Source of the DNA: Stutzerimonas decontaminans
Lineage (GTDB): Bacteria; Pseudomonadota; Gammaproteobacteria; Pseudomonadales; Pseudomonadaceae
DNA length: 64,000 bases
Direction of reading: 5' to 3'
NCBI RefSeq assembly: GCF_000661915.1
Contig: NZ_CP007509.1
Coordinates: 4,601,501 to 4,665,500 of the forward strand
The notes under the pieces were generated by a model. That model was not told where the DNA came from. It did no database searches and was given only the letters and a program-made list of their open reading frames with translations. Every line of letters begins with the position of its first letter. Positions within the stretch are counted from its first letter, which is position 1. Positions 48,521 through 57,151 of this stretch are shown in pieces. Both the position numbers and the translations under genes were made by a program.

Positions 48521-50932
48521 ATGGAGTTACCGCAAGCAAGTCCGGCGTCGCCACCCTCCATGGCGCCGCTGCGCGAGCTGTCACGCCTGGCAGCGTTGCT
48601 GCGCTACGAAATCCTCGATACGCCGGAAGAAGCGGTCTTCGACGACTTCACCGAACTGGCTGCGCATATCTGCGATACGCCCATCGCGCTGATCTCGCTG
48701 GTCGACGACCGGCGCCAGTGGTTCAAGAGCCGGGTCGGCCTCGAGGTTAGCGAGACCCCGCGGGAAATCTCCTTCTGCACCCACACCATCCTTGGTGAGG
48801 AGATCTTCGAAGTCCCCGACGCCCTGCAAGACCCGCGTTTTCGTCATAACCCGCTGGTGGTCGGCGATCCGCATATCCGCTTCTATGCCGGCACCCCGCT
48901 GACTTCGCCGGATGGACATAACCTCGGCACGCTGTGCGTGATCGACCGCAAGCCGCGCCAGCTCAGCGCCGAACAGCGCGACACCCTCGATCGACTCGGC
49001 CGCCAGGTAATCCGCCTGTTCGAACAGCACCTGCTGGCGCACCGTTACGCGGAGCAGGCCGCACTGCAACAGGCCATGCTCAACAGCGCTTCCAGCGCGG
49101 TGCTGGTGACCCGCCCTGACGGCATCATCACCAGCGTTAACCCGACTGCCGAACGCATGCTCGGCTACAGCGAACAGGACCTGATTGGCCATCCACTGAC
49201 CTCGGCGCTGTTCCGACCGGAGACACTACACCGGCGCGCCGCACTGCTTTCCAGCGAGCTGCAGAGGCCCATCGAGCCAAATTTTGCCGTGCTGACCGCG
49301 CCGCTGCACCGCGGCCGCCGAGAAATGTCCGAATGGCGCCTGCGCCACCAGAACGGCAGCGATGTACCGGTACTACTGGGGGTCACCGCGATTCACGACG
49401 AGCAGGAACTGCTGCGCGGTTATCTGATCAACGCCTACGATCTGGCCTATCAGGAGCAGCTGCAGCTGCGCCTGCAGCAGATCGCCGCACAGGTGCCCGG
49501 CATGCTCTTCCAGTTCCACTGGCGGGGCAACGGCAGCTCGTGCTTTCCCTACGTCAGCGAAGGGGTCGAGCAGATCTACGGACTGAGCCCGGGACAGTTG
49601 GCCGGAAGCTTCGCGCCGATCGTCGGCCGCGTGCATGCGCTCGACCGAAGCGCCCTGCTGTACAGCATTCGCAAAGCTGCCGCCGAGCTCACTCCCTGGC
49701 ACAGCGAGCACCGCGTCGACCATCCGCGCAAAGGGCTGATCTGGGTCGAGGCGCGCGCCACGCCGCTGCGCCAGTTCGACGGTTCGGTGCTCTGGCACGG
49801 GTTCGTCACCGACATCACGGCGCGCAAGGCCGAGCAGCTGGAACTCGACAAGCAGCAAGAAATGAACCGGCGCCTGCTCGAGGCGCTGAGCGAGGCGGTG
49901 ATCGCCTGTGACGCCGAAGGCAATCTGACTCTGTTCAACGAGAAGGCCAAGCAGTGGCATGGCGCCGATGCCGCGCCGGTCTCGCCGCCCGACTGGGCCA
50001 GTCATTACCAGCTGTACCATGCCGACGGCATCACGCCGCTGCAACCCGAAGAAATTCCGCTGCGCCGTGCCCTGCGCGGTGAGCATGTGATCGATCACGA
50101 GATGGTCCTGTTAAGTCAGGGCGAGCCGCGCCACGTGCTGTGCAACGCCGATCCGCTGTACACCTCCGATGGCCAGCTTCTGGGCGCCGTCGCCGTGCTG
50201 CACGACATCACCGAACGCAAACGCATCGAGCGTCTGCAGCGCGAGTTCATCTCCACCGTCAGCCATGAATTGCGTACGCCGCTGACCTCGATTACCGGCG
50301 CGCTGGCGCTGGTTTGCTCCAATGTCATGGGCGAGGTCCCCGCGCCGATGCGCGAACTGCTGGAAATTGCCCAGCAGAACAGCCAGCGGCTGAGTGCGCT
50401 GATCGATGACCTGCTGGACATGGACAAGCTGCACGCCGGCAAGATGCGCTTCGACCTGCTTCGCCAGCCGCTGCAACCCCAGCTGGAGCTGGCCCTGCGC
50501 AGCAATCGCAGTTACGCCGAACAACATGGCGTGGTGCTGCAGCTGGGCGCCTGCCCGGCAGCAACGGTGAATATCGACGCCATGCGCCTGCAGCAGGTGC
50601 TGAGCAATCTGCTGTCCAATGCGGCGAAGTTTTCCCCAGCCGGGGAGCGGGTCGATCTGTCGGCGACCCTGAGTGACGGCTGGGTTCGCGTCAGCGTCCG
50701 AGACCGCGGGCCGGGGATCTCCGCCGATTTCTGCGAGCGGGTATTCCAGAAGTTTGCCCAGGCCGACTCGTCCGACAGCCGCCAGCAAGGTGGCACGGGG
50801 CTTGGCCTGGCGATCAGCAAGGAGCTGATCGAGCGCATGGGTGGGCGCATCGGATTCGATTCCGAACCCGGCCAAGGCGCCTGCTTCTGGTTCGAGTTGC
50901 CCTGTGACGGGCTGGCCAAGGAGAGTCCATAG
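48521..50932 (+). CDS. Soluble GAF-PAS histidine kinase
   Basis: 803 residues without membrane segments. A GAF domain (about 20-165, LRYEILDTPEEAVFDDFTEL and FCTHTILGEEIFEVPDA) is followed by three PAS-like domains (about 185-305, 310-440 and 445-565). Then come the dimerisation domain with phosphoacceptor His582 (STVSHELRTPL) and an ATPase domain ending GTGLGLAISKELIERMGG. The C-terminal half is a paralogue of kinase 1, but the sensor part differs: cytoplasmic GAF instead of periplasmic sensing. It has no attached receiver. The start has AAGG 8 bases upstream, and the stop abuts the next gene. Confidence 0.9.
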   Translation: MELPQASPASPPSMAPLRELSRLAALLRYEILDTPEEAVFDDFTELAAHICDTPIALISLVDDRRQWFKSRVGLEVSETPREISFCTHTILGEEIFEVPDALQDPRFRHNPLVVGDPHIRFYAGTPLTSPDGHNLGTLCVIDRKPRQLSAEQRDTLDRLGRQVIRLFEQHLLAHRYAEQAALQQAMLNSASSAVLVTRPDGIITSVNPTAERMLGYSEQDLIGHPLTSALFRPETLHRRAALLSSELQRPIEPNFAVLTAPLHRGRREMSEWRLRHQNGSDVPVLLGVTAIHDEQELLRGYLINAYDLAYQEQLQLRLQQIAAQVPGMLFQFHWRGNGSSCFPYVSEGVEQIYGLSPGQLAGSFAPIVGRVHALDRSALLYSIRKAAAELTPWHSEHRVDHPRKGLIWVEARATPLRQFDGSVLWHGFVTDITARKAEQLELDKQQEMNRRLLEALSEAVIACDAEGNLTLFNEKAKQWHGADAAPVSPPDWASHYQLYHADGITPLQPEEIPLRRALRGEHVIDHEMVLLSQGEPRHVLCNADPLYTSDGQLLGAVAVLHDITERKRIERLQREFISTVSHELRTPLTSITGALALVCSNVMGEVPAPMRELLEIAQQNSQRLSALIDDLLDMDKLHAGKMRFDLLRQPLQPQLELALRSNRSYAEQHGVVLQLGACPAATVNIDAMRLQQVLSNLLSNAAKFSPAGERVDLSATLSDGWVRVSVRDRGPGISADFCERVFQKFAQADSSDSRQQGGTGLGLAISKELIERMGGRIGFDSEPGQGACFWFELPCDGLAKESP

Positions 50933-51319
50933 ATGAAACAGCTCAAACGCATTCTGCACGTCGAAGACGTACCCTCGATCCAGGTCGTGACGCGCATCGC
51001 GCTGGAGAAGATCGGCGGCTTCGAGGTGCTCAGCTGTCCATCTGGCCAGGCGGCGCTGGACCAGGTGCAGGCCTTCGCCCCGGACCTGATCCTGCTCGAC
51101 GTGATGCTGCCGCAGATGGACGGCATCGAACTCGTTCGCCAGCTCGGTCAACTGATTGACCTGCAGCAGATACCCGTGGTGTTTCTCACCGGCCACCTGC
51201 AGCCCGAGCGGCTGCATGAACTGCGTCAGCTTGGCGTGCGTCAGGTGCTGGGCAAACCGTTCGACCCGCTCCAGCTGGCCGCCCAGCTGCAGAAGGTATG
51301 GGAGGCCGAGCATGGATGA
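50933..51319 (+). CDS. Stand-alone receiver (CheY-like) protein 2
   Basis: 128 residues, a single receiver domain: LHVEDVPSIQ (one acidic residue of the usual triplet replaced by Val), phosphoacceptor Asp in ILLDVMLPQ, switch Thr in FLTGHL, and Lys in GKPFDP. It is strongly similar in sequence and length to receiver 1. It begins immediately after kinase 2 and overlaps the start of the HPt-REC-REC-GGDEF gene by 8 bp, so the two are translationally coupled. Confidence 0.92.
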   Translation: MKQLKRILHVEDVPSIQVVTRIALEKIGGFEVLSCPSGQAALDQVQAFAPDLILLDVMLPQMDGIELVRQLGQLIDLQQIPVVFLTGHLQPERLHELRQLGVRQVLGKPFDPLQLAAQLQKVWEAEHG

Positions 51320-52979
51320 CCAGGCGCGAATTGCGCTGCAGAAACAGCTGGCCCAGCTGGAACAACAGTTCGGCGAGCGCCTGCAGGGCGACCTGGCAGA
51401 GCTCGGCATGCTGGCCGCCGAGCTGCAGCACAACCGCGCGACCGGCCGCCGGCGCCAGCTGATGCTCAGCATCCGCGAGCGCCTGCACCGGCTCGCTGGG
51501 GCCGCCGGCACCTTCGGCTTCGCCAAGCTTGGCGAACGCGCCAGACAGCTCGAACAGCGCGCCGACCGCTGGCTGGATTCAGCAAAACCCGGCAGTCGGG
51601 CAGCGGAAGCCTTCGCCCGTGCGTTGCAGCAGCTGGCCGGCCAGACGCCCGGCCAGGAGCGCGCCGCGGCGGAGTTGCCCGACCATCACGACGAACCAGC
51701 GCCCGGCTGCCGCATCTACCTGCTGGAAGCCGATCCAGCCGCCGCTTCCAACATGGCGTTGACCCTGCGCAACTTCGGCTATCTGGTCAGCCAGTGGCAG
51801 GATTTCGCCGCGCTGCAGGATGCCGTGGCAGACGAGCCGCCCGATGCGCTGATCGCCAGTGTGCAGCACGACAGCGAGCTCGAAGCACTCGCCGCGTTGC
51901 AGCAGGGCCTCGAGCATCCACTGCCATTGCTGGTCATTCACGAACGCATCGATTTCACCAGCCAGCTGGCCGCGGTACGCGCCGGCGCGCAGGGCTTTTT
52001 CACCCGCCCACTGGACATCACGCAACTGGAAAACAGCCTTGAGCGCTGCCTCGACCGCCAGCAGGGCGAGCCTTTCCGGGTGCTTATCGTCGATGACGAT
52101 GCCGAACTCGCCGCACGCTACAGCCTGGTGCTGCGTAATGCGCAGATGCAGGTGCAGATCCTCACCGAGCCGACCCGCGTGCTGGAGACGATGCACAGCT
52201 TCAACCCCGAAGTGCTGTTGCTGGACGTGAACATGCCGGAGTGCTCGGGGCCGGAGCTGGCGCAGATGATCCGCCTGCATGATGAATGGCTGCGAGTGAC
52301 GATCATCTATCTTTCCGCCGAGACCGATACCCACCGGCAGATGGCGGCGCTGCTCAAGGCCGGCGACGATTTCATCACCAAGCCGATCAGCGACAATGCA
52401 TTGGTCGCTGCGGTGTATTCACATGCCCAACGCGCCCGCTCACTGAGCACGGCCCTGGCGCGCGACAGCCTGACCGGCCTGCTCAAGCACGCCGACATCA
52501 AGGAGCAGCTGGCCCTGGAAGTGCAACGGGCAACGCGCAGCGGCAAGCCGGCCAGCGTGGTGATGCTCGACCTCGACCACTTCAAGCGCGTCAATGACAC
52601 CTACGGCCATGCCGCTGGCGACAATGTGATCCGCGCCTTGGCCAACCTGCTGCGCCAGCGTCTGCGTCGTATCGACAGCCTCGGTCGCTACGGCGGCGAG
52701 GAATTCGTCGCGGTGCTGCCGGAATGCACGGCGCTACAGGCACAGCGCATTTTCGACGAGATCCGCGTGCGCTTTGCTGCGTTGAACTTCAATGGTGGCG
52801 ACGGTGAGGAGTTCTACGTGACCTTCAGTGCCGGCATCTGCCAGACCGATGGCCACACCGCCTCGGGCGTGCTGCTGGAACTTGCCGATCAGGCGCTGTA
52901 TGCGGCCAAGCACAAGGGCCGCAATCAGGTGCAGATCGCTGCCGCTGTCAAAGAAGCTCAGCGGGCAAACCGACGCTGA
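51312..52979 (+). CDS. HPt-REC-REC-GGDEF response regulator/diguanylate cyclase
   Basis: 555 residues in four parts. (1) An HPt domain (about 10-110) with candidate phosphoacceptor His59 in LHRLAGAAGTFGF. (2) A degenerate receiver (about 130-250): the usual Asp position reads IASVQHD and the Lys position reads FFTRPLD. (3) An intact receiver (about 255-375): LIVDDDAEL, LLLDVNMPE and FITKPIS. (4) A GGDEF domain with active site GGEEF and I-site RRID. It should make c-di-GMP under control of phosphorylation. It carries the only HPt domain in the operon, so it is the natural end of a relay from the two kinases. The start at 51312 overlaps receiver 2. Confidence 0.9.
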   Translation: MDDQARIALQKQLAQLEQQFGERLQGDLAELGMLAAELQHNRATGRRRQLMLSIRERLHRLAGAAGTFGFAKLGERARQLEQRADRWLDSAKPGSRAAEAFARALQQLAGQTPGQERAAAELPDHHDEPAPGCRIYLLEADPAAASNMALTLRNFGYLVSQWQDFAALQDAVADEPPDALIASVQHDSELEALAALQQGLEHPLPLLVIHERIDFTSQLAAVRAGAQGFFTRPLDITQLENSLERCLDRQQGEPFRVLIVDDDAELAARYSLVLRNAQMQVQILTEPTRVLETMHSFNPEVLLLDVNMPECSGPELAQMIRLHDEWLRVTIIYLSAETDTHRQMAALLKAGDDFITKPISDNALVAAVYSHAQRARSLSTALARDSLTGLLKHADIKEQLALEVQRATRSGKPASVVMLDLDHFKRVNDTYGHAAGDNVIRALANLLRQRLRRIDSLGRYGGEEFVAVLPECTALQAQRIFDEIRVRFAALNFNGGDGEEFYVTFSAGICQTDGHTASGVLLELADQALYAAKHKGRNQVQIAAAVKEAQRANRR

Positions 52980-52988
52980 CAGTAAAGC

Positions 52989-53019
52989 CGGCGGCAGCGA
53001 TGGTTAGGCGCCGCCGCCG
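52989..53019. terminator. Stem-loop between convergent cyclase and kauB genes
   Basis: A perfect 7-bp GC stem (CGGCGGC / GCCGCCG) in the 52-bp gap between the two convergent stops. No U-tract on either side; termination is plausible from position only. Confidence 0.45.
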
Positions 53020-53031
53020 ACTGTGTATCCG

Positions 53032-54525
53032 CTACAGCTGAATCCAGGTCGCCTTCAACTCGGTGTACTTGTCGAAGGCATGCAGCGACTTGTCACGGCC
53101 GTTGCCGGACTGCTTGAAGCCGCCGAACGGCGCAGTCATGTCGCCGCCGTCGTACTGGTTGACCCACACGCTGCCGGCACGCAACGCCCGCGCGGTGCGG
53201 TGCGCCTTGGACAGGTCGGCGGTCCATACGGCCGCGGCCAGGCCGTAGGGCGTGTCATTGGCAATCGCGATCGCTTCCTCGGCGCTGTCGAAGGTGATCA
53301 CCGACAGCACCGGGCCGAAGATTTCTTCCTGGGCGATCTTCATCGCATTGTCGACGCCATCGAAGATGGTCGGCTCGACATACAGCCCGCCGGTTTCCTC
53401 CAGCGTACGCTGGCCGCCGATCAGCACCTGCGCACCCGCTTCACGGCCGGCGTCGATGTAGCCGAGCACGGTGTTAAGTTGCTGGGTATCGACCAGCGCG
53501 CCGACGTTGGTCGCCGGGTCCAGCGGGTTGCCCGGCTTCCAGCCCTTGAGCGCCTCGACCACCATCGGCAGGAAGCGCTCCCTGATCGAACGCTCCACCA
53601 GCAGCCGCGAGCCGGCGGTGCACACCTCGCCTTGGTTGAAGGCAATGGCGCCGGCCGCGGCCTGCGCTGCCGCCTCAAGGTCGGGCGCATCGGCGAAGAC
53701 GATGTTCGGGCTCTTGCCGCCCGCCTCCAGCCAGACGCGCTTCATGTTCGATTCGCCGGCATAGATCATCAGCTGCTTGGCGACCCGGGTGGAGCCGGTG
53801 AAGACCAAGGTATCGACATCCATGTGCAATGCCAGCGCCTTACCGACGGTATGGCCGTAGCCTGGCAGCACGTTGAGCACGCCGGCCGGAATGCCGGCGT
53901 CGATCGCCAGCTGAGCGATGCGGATGGCGGTCAGCGGCGACTTCTCGGATGGCTTGAGCACCACCGAATTGCCGGTGGCCAGCGCCGGGCCGAGCTTCCA
54001 GCAGGCCATCATCAGCGGGAAATTCCACGGCACGATGGCCGCCACCACGCCGACCGGCTCGCGGGTGACCAGGCCAAGCTGGTCATGAGGCGTGGCCGCC
54101 ACCTCGTCGTAGATCTTGTCGATCGCCTCGCCGCTCCAGCGCAGCGCCCGCGCGGCGCCGGGGATGTCGACCGCCAGCGAATCGCCGATCGGCTTGCCCA
54201 TGTCGAGGGTTTCCAGCAGCGCCAGCTCCTCGCGGTTGGCTTCCAGCAGATCGGCAAAGCGGATCAGCACCGCCTTGCGCTTGGCCGGTGCCAGGCGCGA
54301 CCAGCTGCCGGCATCGAATGCGGCACGGGCGCTGGCCACGGCGCGGTCGGCGTCGGCCTGCTCGCAGCTGGCGACCTGCGCCAGCACGCGCCCGTCCACC
54401 GGGCTGATGCAGTCGAACTGGCTGCCATCCGCCGCGGCGCAATACTCACCCTGGATAAAGGCGCGACCTTCGATGTGCAGGTCACGGGCACGCTGTTGCC
54501 AGTCGGCGAGGGTCAGGGTGGGCAT
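53032..54525 (-). CDS. kauB: Aldehyde dehydrogenase KauB (4-aminobutyraldehyde / gamma-glutamyl-aminobutyraldehyde type)
   Basis: A 497-residue NAD(P)-dependent aldehyde dehydrogenase. Catalytic residues are Glu in LEAGGKSPN and Cys in NQGEVCTAGSRLL, with the oxyanion Asn in IVPWNFP and the cofactor motif FTGSTRVAKQ. The sequence closely follows P. aeruginosa KauB and E. coli PuuC, which oxidise aldehydes from putrescine, agmatine and other amine breakdown. It completes the SpuC route to 4-aminobutyrate. It is divergent from an omega-amino-acid aminotransferase. Confidence 0.92.
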   Translation of the reverse strand: MPTLTLADWQQRARDLHIEGRAFIQGEYCAAADGSQFDCISPVDGRVLAQVASCEQADADRAVASARAAFDAGSWSRLAPAKRKAVLIRFADLLEANREELALLETLDMGKPIGDSLAVDIPGAARALRWSGEAIDKIYDEVAATPHDQLGLVTREPVGVVAAIVPWNFPLMMACWKLGPALATGNSVVLKPSEKSPLTAIRIAQLAIDAGIPAGVLNVLPGYGHTVGKALALHMDVDTLVFTGSTRVAKQLMIYAGESNMKRVWLEAGGKSPNIVFADAPDLEAAAQAAAGAIAFNQGEVCTAGSRLLVERSIRERFLPMVVEALKGWKPGNPLDPATNVGALVDTQQLNTVLGYIDAGREAGAQVLIGGQRTLEETGGLYVEPTIFDGVDNAMKIAQEEIFGPVLSVITFDSAEEAIAIANDTPYGLAAAVWTADLSKAHRTARALRAGSVWVNQYDGGDMTAPFGGFKQSGNGRDKSLHAFDKYTELKATWIQL

Positions 54526-54605
54526 GGTGCATCCTCTCTAGTCAGGTCTTCGGGCTGTTGAAAAGGCACCCTAAACCAGCGGCGCGGACCCTATCAATAT
54601 TTTTT

Positions 54606-54650
54606 ACGAACGGCCGGTCAATCGCCTTGTTTTGTTCGTTTTATTAAACA
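54606..54650. promoter_or_regulatory. Candidate operator between kauB and the aminotransferase gene
   Basis: ACGAAC (54606-54611) and GTTCGT (54634-54639) form a 6-bp inverted repeat. The right arm is part of TTGTTCGTTTTATTAAACA (54632-54650), which matches the spuA-spuI promoter site at 37413 in 15 of 19 positions. The AT-rich 188-bp gap must hold both divergent promoters. Confidence 0.45.
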
Positions 54651-54713
54651 TAGACTCGATCGAAACGCTGCGGCGCCGCTGCAGCATAGTCGCTCGTCGC
54701 CGGAGCCCGCCCC

Positions 54714-56039
54714 ATGTCCCAGGATTTCCATCCCAACGTCTCACCCGATCATTTCTGGATGCCCTTCACCGCAAACCGCCAGTTCAAGGCCACGCCGCGC
54801 CTGCTGGAGAGCGCCGAGGGCATGTATTACACGGCGAGCGACGGCCACCAGGTACTCGACGGCACGGCCGGTCTGTGGTGCTGCAATGCCGGCCATGGCC
54901 GCCGCGAGATCAGCGAGGCGGTGAGCAAGCAGATCGCCAAGATGGACTTCGCCCCAACCTTCCAGATGGGCCACCCGCTGCCCTTCGAGCTGGCCGAGAA
55001 ACTCGCCGCCATCAGCCCAGAAGGGCTGAACCGGGTGTTCTTCACCAACTCCGGATCGGAATCGGCGGATACCGCGCTGAAGATCGCCCTCGCCTACCAG
55101 CGCGCCATCGGCCAGGGCTCGCGTACGCGGCTGATCGGCCGCGAGCTGGCCTACCACGGCGTCGGTTTCGGCGGCATGTCGGTGGGCGGCATGGCCAACA
55201 ATCGCCGCGCCTTCGGCCCGATGCTGCCGGGTGTCGACCACCTGCCGCACACCCTCGATCTGCAGCGCAACGCCTTCAGCAAGGGCCTGCCGCAGCATGG
55301 CGTGGAACGGGCCGACGAACTGGAGCGGCTGGTGACGCTGCACGGCGCGGAGAACATCGCCGCGGTGATCGTCGAGCCGATGTCCGGCTCAGCCGGGGTG
55401 ATCCTGCCGCCGGTGGGCTATCTGCAGCGGCTGCGCGAGATCACCGCCAAGCACGGCATCCTGCTGATCTTCGATGAGGTCATCACCGGCTTCGGCCGTG
55501 TCGGCGAGGCGTTCGCCGCGCAACGCTGGGGCGTGACACCGGACATCCTCACCTGCGCCAAGGGCCTGACCAACGGCGCGATCCCCATGGGCGCGGTGCT
55601 GGTCGCCGACCACCTGTTCGATGCGTTCATGAACGGGCCGGAAAGCGTCATCGAGTTCTTCCACGGCTACACCTACTCCGGCCACCCGGTCGCCTGCGCG
55701 GCGGCACTGGCGACCCAGCAGATCTATCAGCAGGAAAACCTGTTCCAGAAGGCCATTGACCTGGAGCCCTACTGGCAGGAAGCGTTGTTCAGCCTCAGGG
55801 ACCTGCCCAACGTGATCGACATCCGCACGGTCGGGCTGGTCGCGGGTATCCAGTTCGCCGCCCATGCCGATGGCGTCGGCAAGCGCGGTTACGAGGTGTT
55901 CCGGGAGTGTTTCGAGAAGGGCTTGCTGGTACGCGCCAGCGGCGACACCATTGCGTTGTCGCCGGCGCTGATCGTCGAGAAGGCCGAGATCGACCAGATG
56001 ATGGAACTGCTCGCCGCCGGCATTCGCAAGGCCGGCTGA
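54714..56039 (+). CDS. Omega-amino acid:pyruvate (beta-alanine) aminotransferase
   Basis: A 441-residue class III PLP aminotransferase beginning FHPNVSPDHFWMPFTANRQF, typical of the beta-alanine:pyruvate (AptA/BauA) group. PLP contacts are FFTNSGSESADTAL and YHGVGFGG; LLIFDEVITGFGRVG carries the cofactor Asp, and the Schiff-base Lys is in TCAKGLTNG. By context with KauB it probably transaminates beta-alanine or 4-aminobutyrate arising from polyamines. The start is supported by GGAG upstream (CGCCGGAGCC). Confidence 0.88.
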   Translation: MSQDFHPNVSPDHFWMPFTANRQFKATPRLLESAEGMYYTASDGHQVLDGTAGLWCCNAGHGRREISEAVSKQIAKMDFAPTFQMGHPLPFELAEKLAAISPEGLNRVFFTNSGSESADTALKIALAYQRAIGQGSRTRLIGRELAYHGVGFGGMSVGGMANNRRAFGPMLPGVDHLPHTLDLQRNAFSKGLPQHGVERADELERLVTLHGAENIAAVIVEPMSGSAGVILPPVGYLQRLREITAKHGILLIFDEVITGFGRVGEAFAAQRWGVTPDILTCAKGLTNGAIPMGAVLVADHLFDAFMNGPESVIEFFHGYTYSGHPVACAAALATQQIYQQENLFQKAIDLEPYWQEALFSLRDLPNVIDIRTVGLVAGIQFAAHADGVGKRGYEVFRECFEKGLLVRASGDTIALSPALIVEKAEIDQMMELLAAGIRKAG

Positions 56040-56056
56040 ACCACTTGGACGCTTTG

Positions 56057-56082
56057 GCCCGGCCTGGCAGATCAGGCCGGGC
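56057..56082. terminator. Bidirectional stem-loop between aminotransferase and znuA
   Basis: A perfect 10-bp stem (GCCCGGCCTG / CAGGCCGGGC) with a 6-base loop in the 49-bp gap between the two convergent stops. There is no long U-tract; it probably serves both transcripts. Confidence 0.65.
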
Positions 56083-56088
56083 GCTGGA

Positions 56089-57087
56089 TCAGAGCGATTC
56101 CAGGCAGCCCGCCAGGGTGTCGCCCAAATCTTCGAGCAGCTGTTCGTAACCCTTGGCATCGGTCGGCAGGCCGACACCCAGCACGTCCAGTTCCGCCATC
56201 TTCACCGGCAGACCGGCGGTCAGCGTTTCGGCCAGACGCGGGCGCGCCGGCGGTTCGCTGAACACGCAGCTCGGCCCGGCCTGCTGCAGGCGCTCACGCA
56301 TCGCTGCGACATGCCGCGCCCCCGGCTGCGCCTCACCACCGACGCTGAATACGCCGGCATGGCGCAGGCCGTAGGCCGCCTCGAAGTAGTCGTAGGCCTC
56401 GTGGAAGACGAAGAACGGCTTGTTCTGCACCTTGCTGAAGCGCTGCTTGAGACGGCCATCTAGCGCCTCGATGCGCTGAGCGAAAGCGACCGAGTTGGCC
56501 TGATAACGCTGGGCATTGGCCGGATCGGCGGCGGCCAGGTCAGCCGCCATGCGCTCGGCGATCACCACGGCATTGGCCGGCAACAGCCACAGGTGCGCAT
56601 CGAGCGTGCCCGGGCGATGGTCGTGGTCGTGATCGTCGGCATGGGCGGTCTCGCCATGCGCGGCCTCTTCGTGCCCGTGAGCATCATGCTCATGGCCGTG
56701 GTGATCGTCGTGATCGTGATGTTCAGCCTCGTCGTGCGCGTGCGCATCACCAAAACGACGCAGGGTCAGCTTCGGCAGTTCCTGCACCGCCACGGTCGTG
56801 CCTTCACGAGCGCTCAGTGCGCGCGGCAGAAAGCTCTCCAGATCAGGGCCGATCCAGTAGAACAGCTGCGCATCGCGAATACGCCGTACGTCGGAAGGGC
56901 GCAGCGAATAATGGTGCGCCGAAGCGCTGGCCGGCAGCAGGACATCAGGCTCACCAACGCCATCCTGCACCGCTGCGGCGATCAGCTGCAGCGGCTTGAT
57001 GCTGGTCAGCACATTGACTTCGGCGTGGGCGGACGCGGCGCCAGCAACCAGCGCCGCGAGCAGGGGAAGGCAAAAAAGACGATTCAC
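56089..57087 (-). CDS. znuA: Zinc ABC transporter periplasmic binding protein ZnuA
   Basis: About 332 residues with a signal peptide ending AGAASAHA and mature start EVNVLTSIKPLQLIAAAV. Zinc ligands of the cluster A-I fold are the His in SAHHYSLRPSD, the His in LDAHLWLLP, the His in FVFHEAYDYFE, and a late Asp/Glu. A loop of about 50 residues between them is extremely rich in His, Asp and Glu, as usual for ZnuA. No ATG is available. GTG at 57087 gives a normal leader (VNRLFCLPLLAAL); GTG at 57096 is the alternative. It is divergent from zur. Confidence 0.93.
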   Translation of the reverse strand: MNRLFCLPLLAALVAGAASAHAEVNVLTSIKPLQLIAAAVQDGVGEPDVLLPASASAHHYSLRPSDVRRIRDAQLFYWIGPDLESFLPRALSAREGTTVAVQELPKLTLRRFGDAHAHDEAEHHDHDDHHGHEHDAHGHEEAAHGETAHADDHDHDHRPGTLDAHLWLLPANAVVIAERMAADLAAADPANAQRYQANSVAFAQRIEALDGRLKQRFSKVQNKPFFVFHEAYDYFEAAYGLRHAGVFSVGGEAQPGARHVAAMRERLQQAGPSCVFSEPPARPRLAETLTAGLPVKMAELDVLGVGLPTDAKGYEQLLEDLGDTLAGCLESL

Positions 57088-57112
57088 GGGCGTCACTCGT
57101 ACGGAGGGAATT

Positions 57113-57126
57113 GGTACATAATAACG
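57113..57126. promoter_or_regulatory. Candidate Zur operator in the znuA-zur intergenic region
   Basis: GGTACATAATAACG (reverse CGTTATTATGTACC) lies in the 64-bp gap between the divergent znuA and zur starts. It is an AT-rich imperfect palindrome resembling half of the gammaproteobacterial Zur box (GTTATAATATAAC type). It is the only such site in the gap, which fits joint zinc repression of both arms. Confidence 0.5.
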
Positions 57127-57151
57127 TCTCTACCCCAACACGTCGCCGCTC

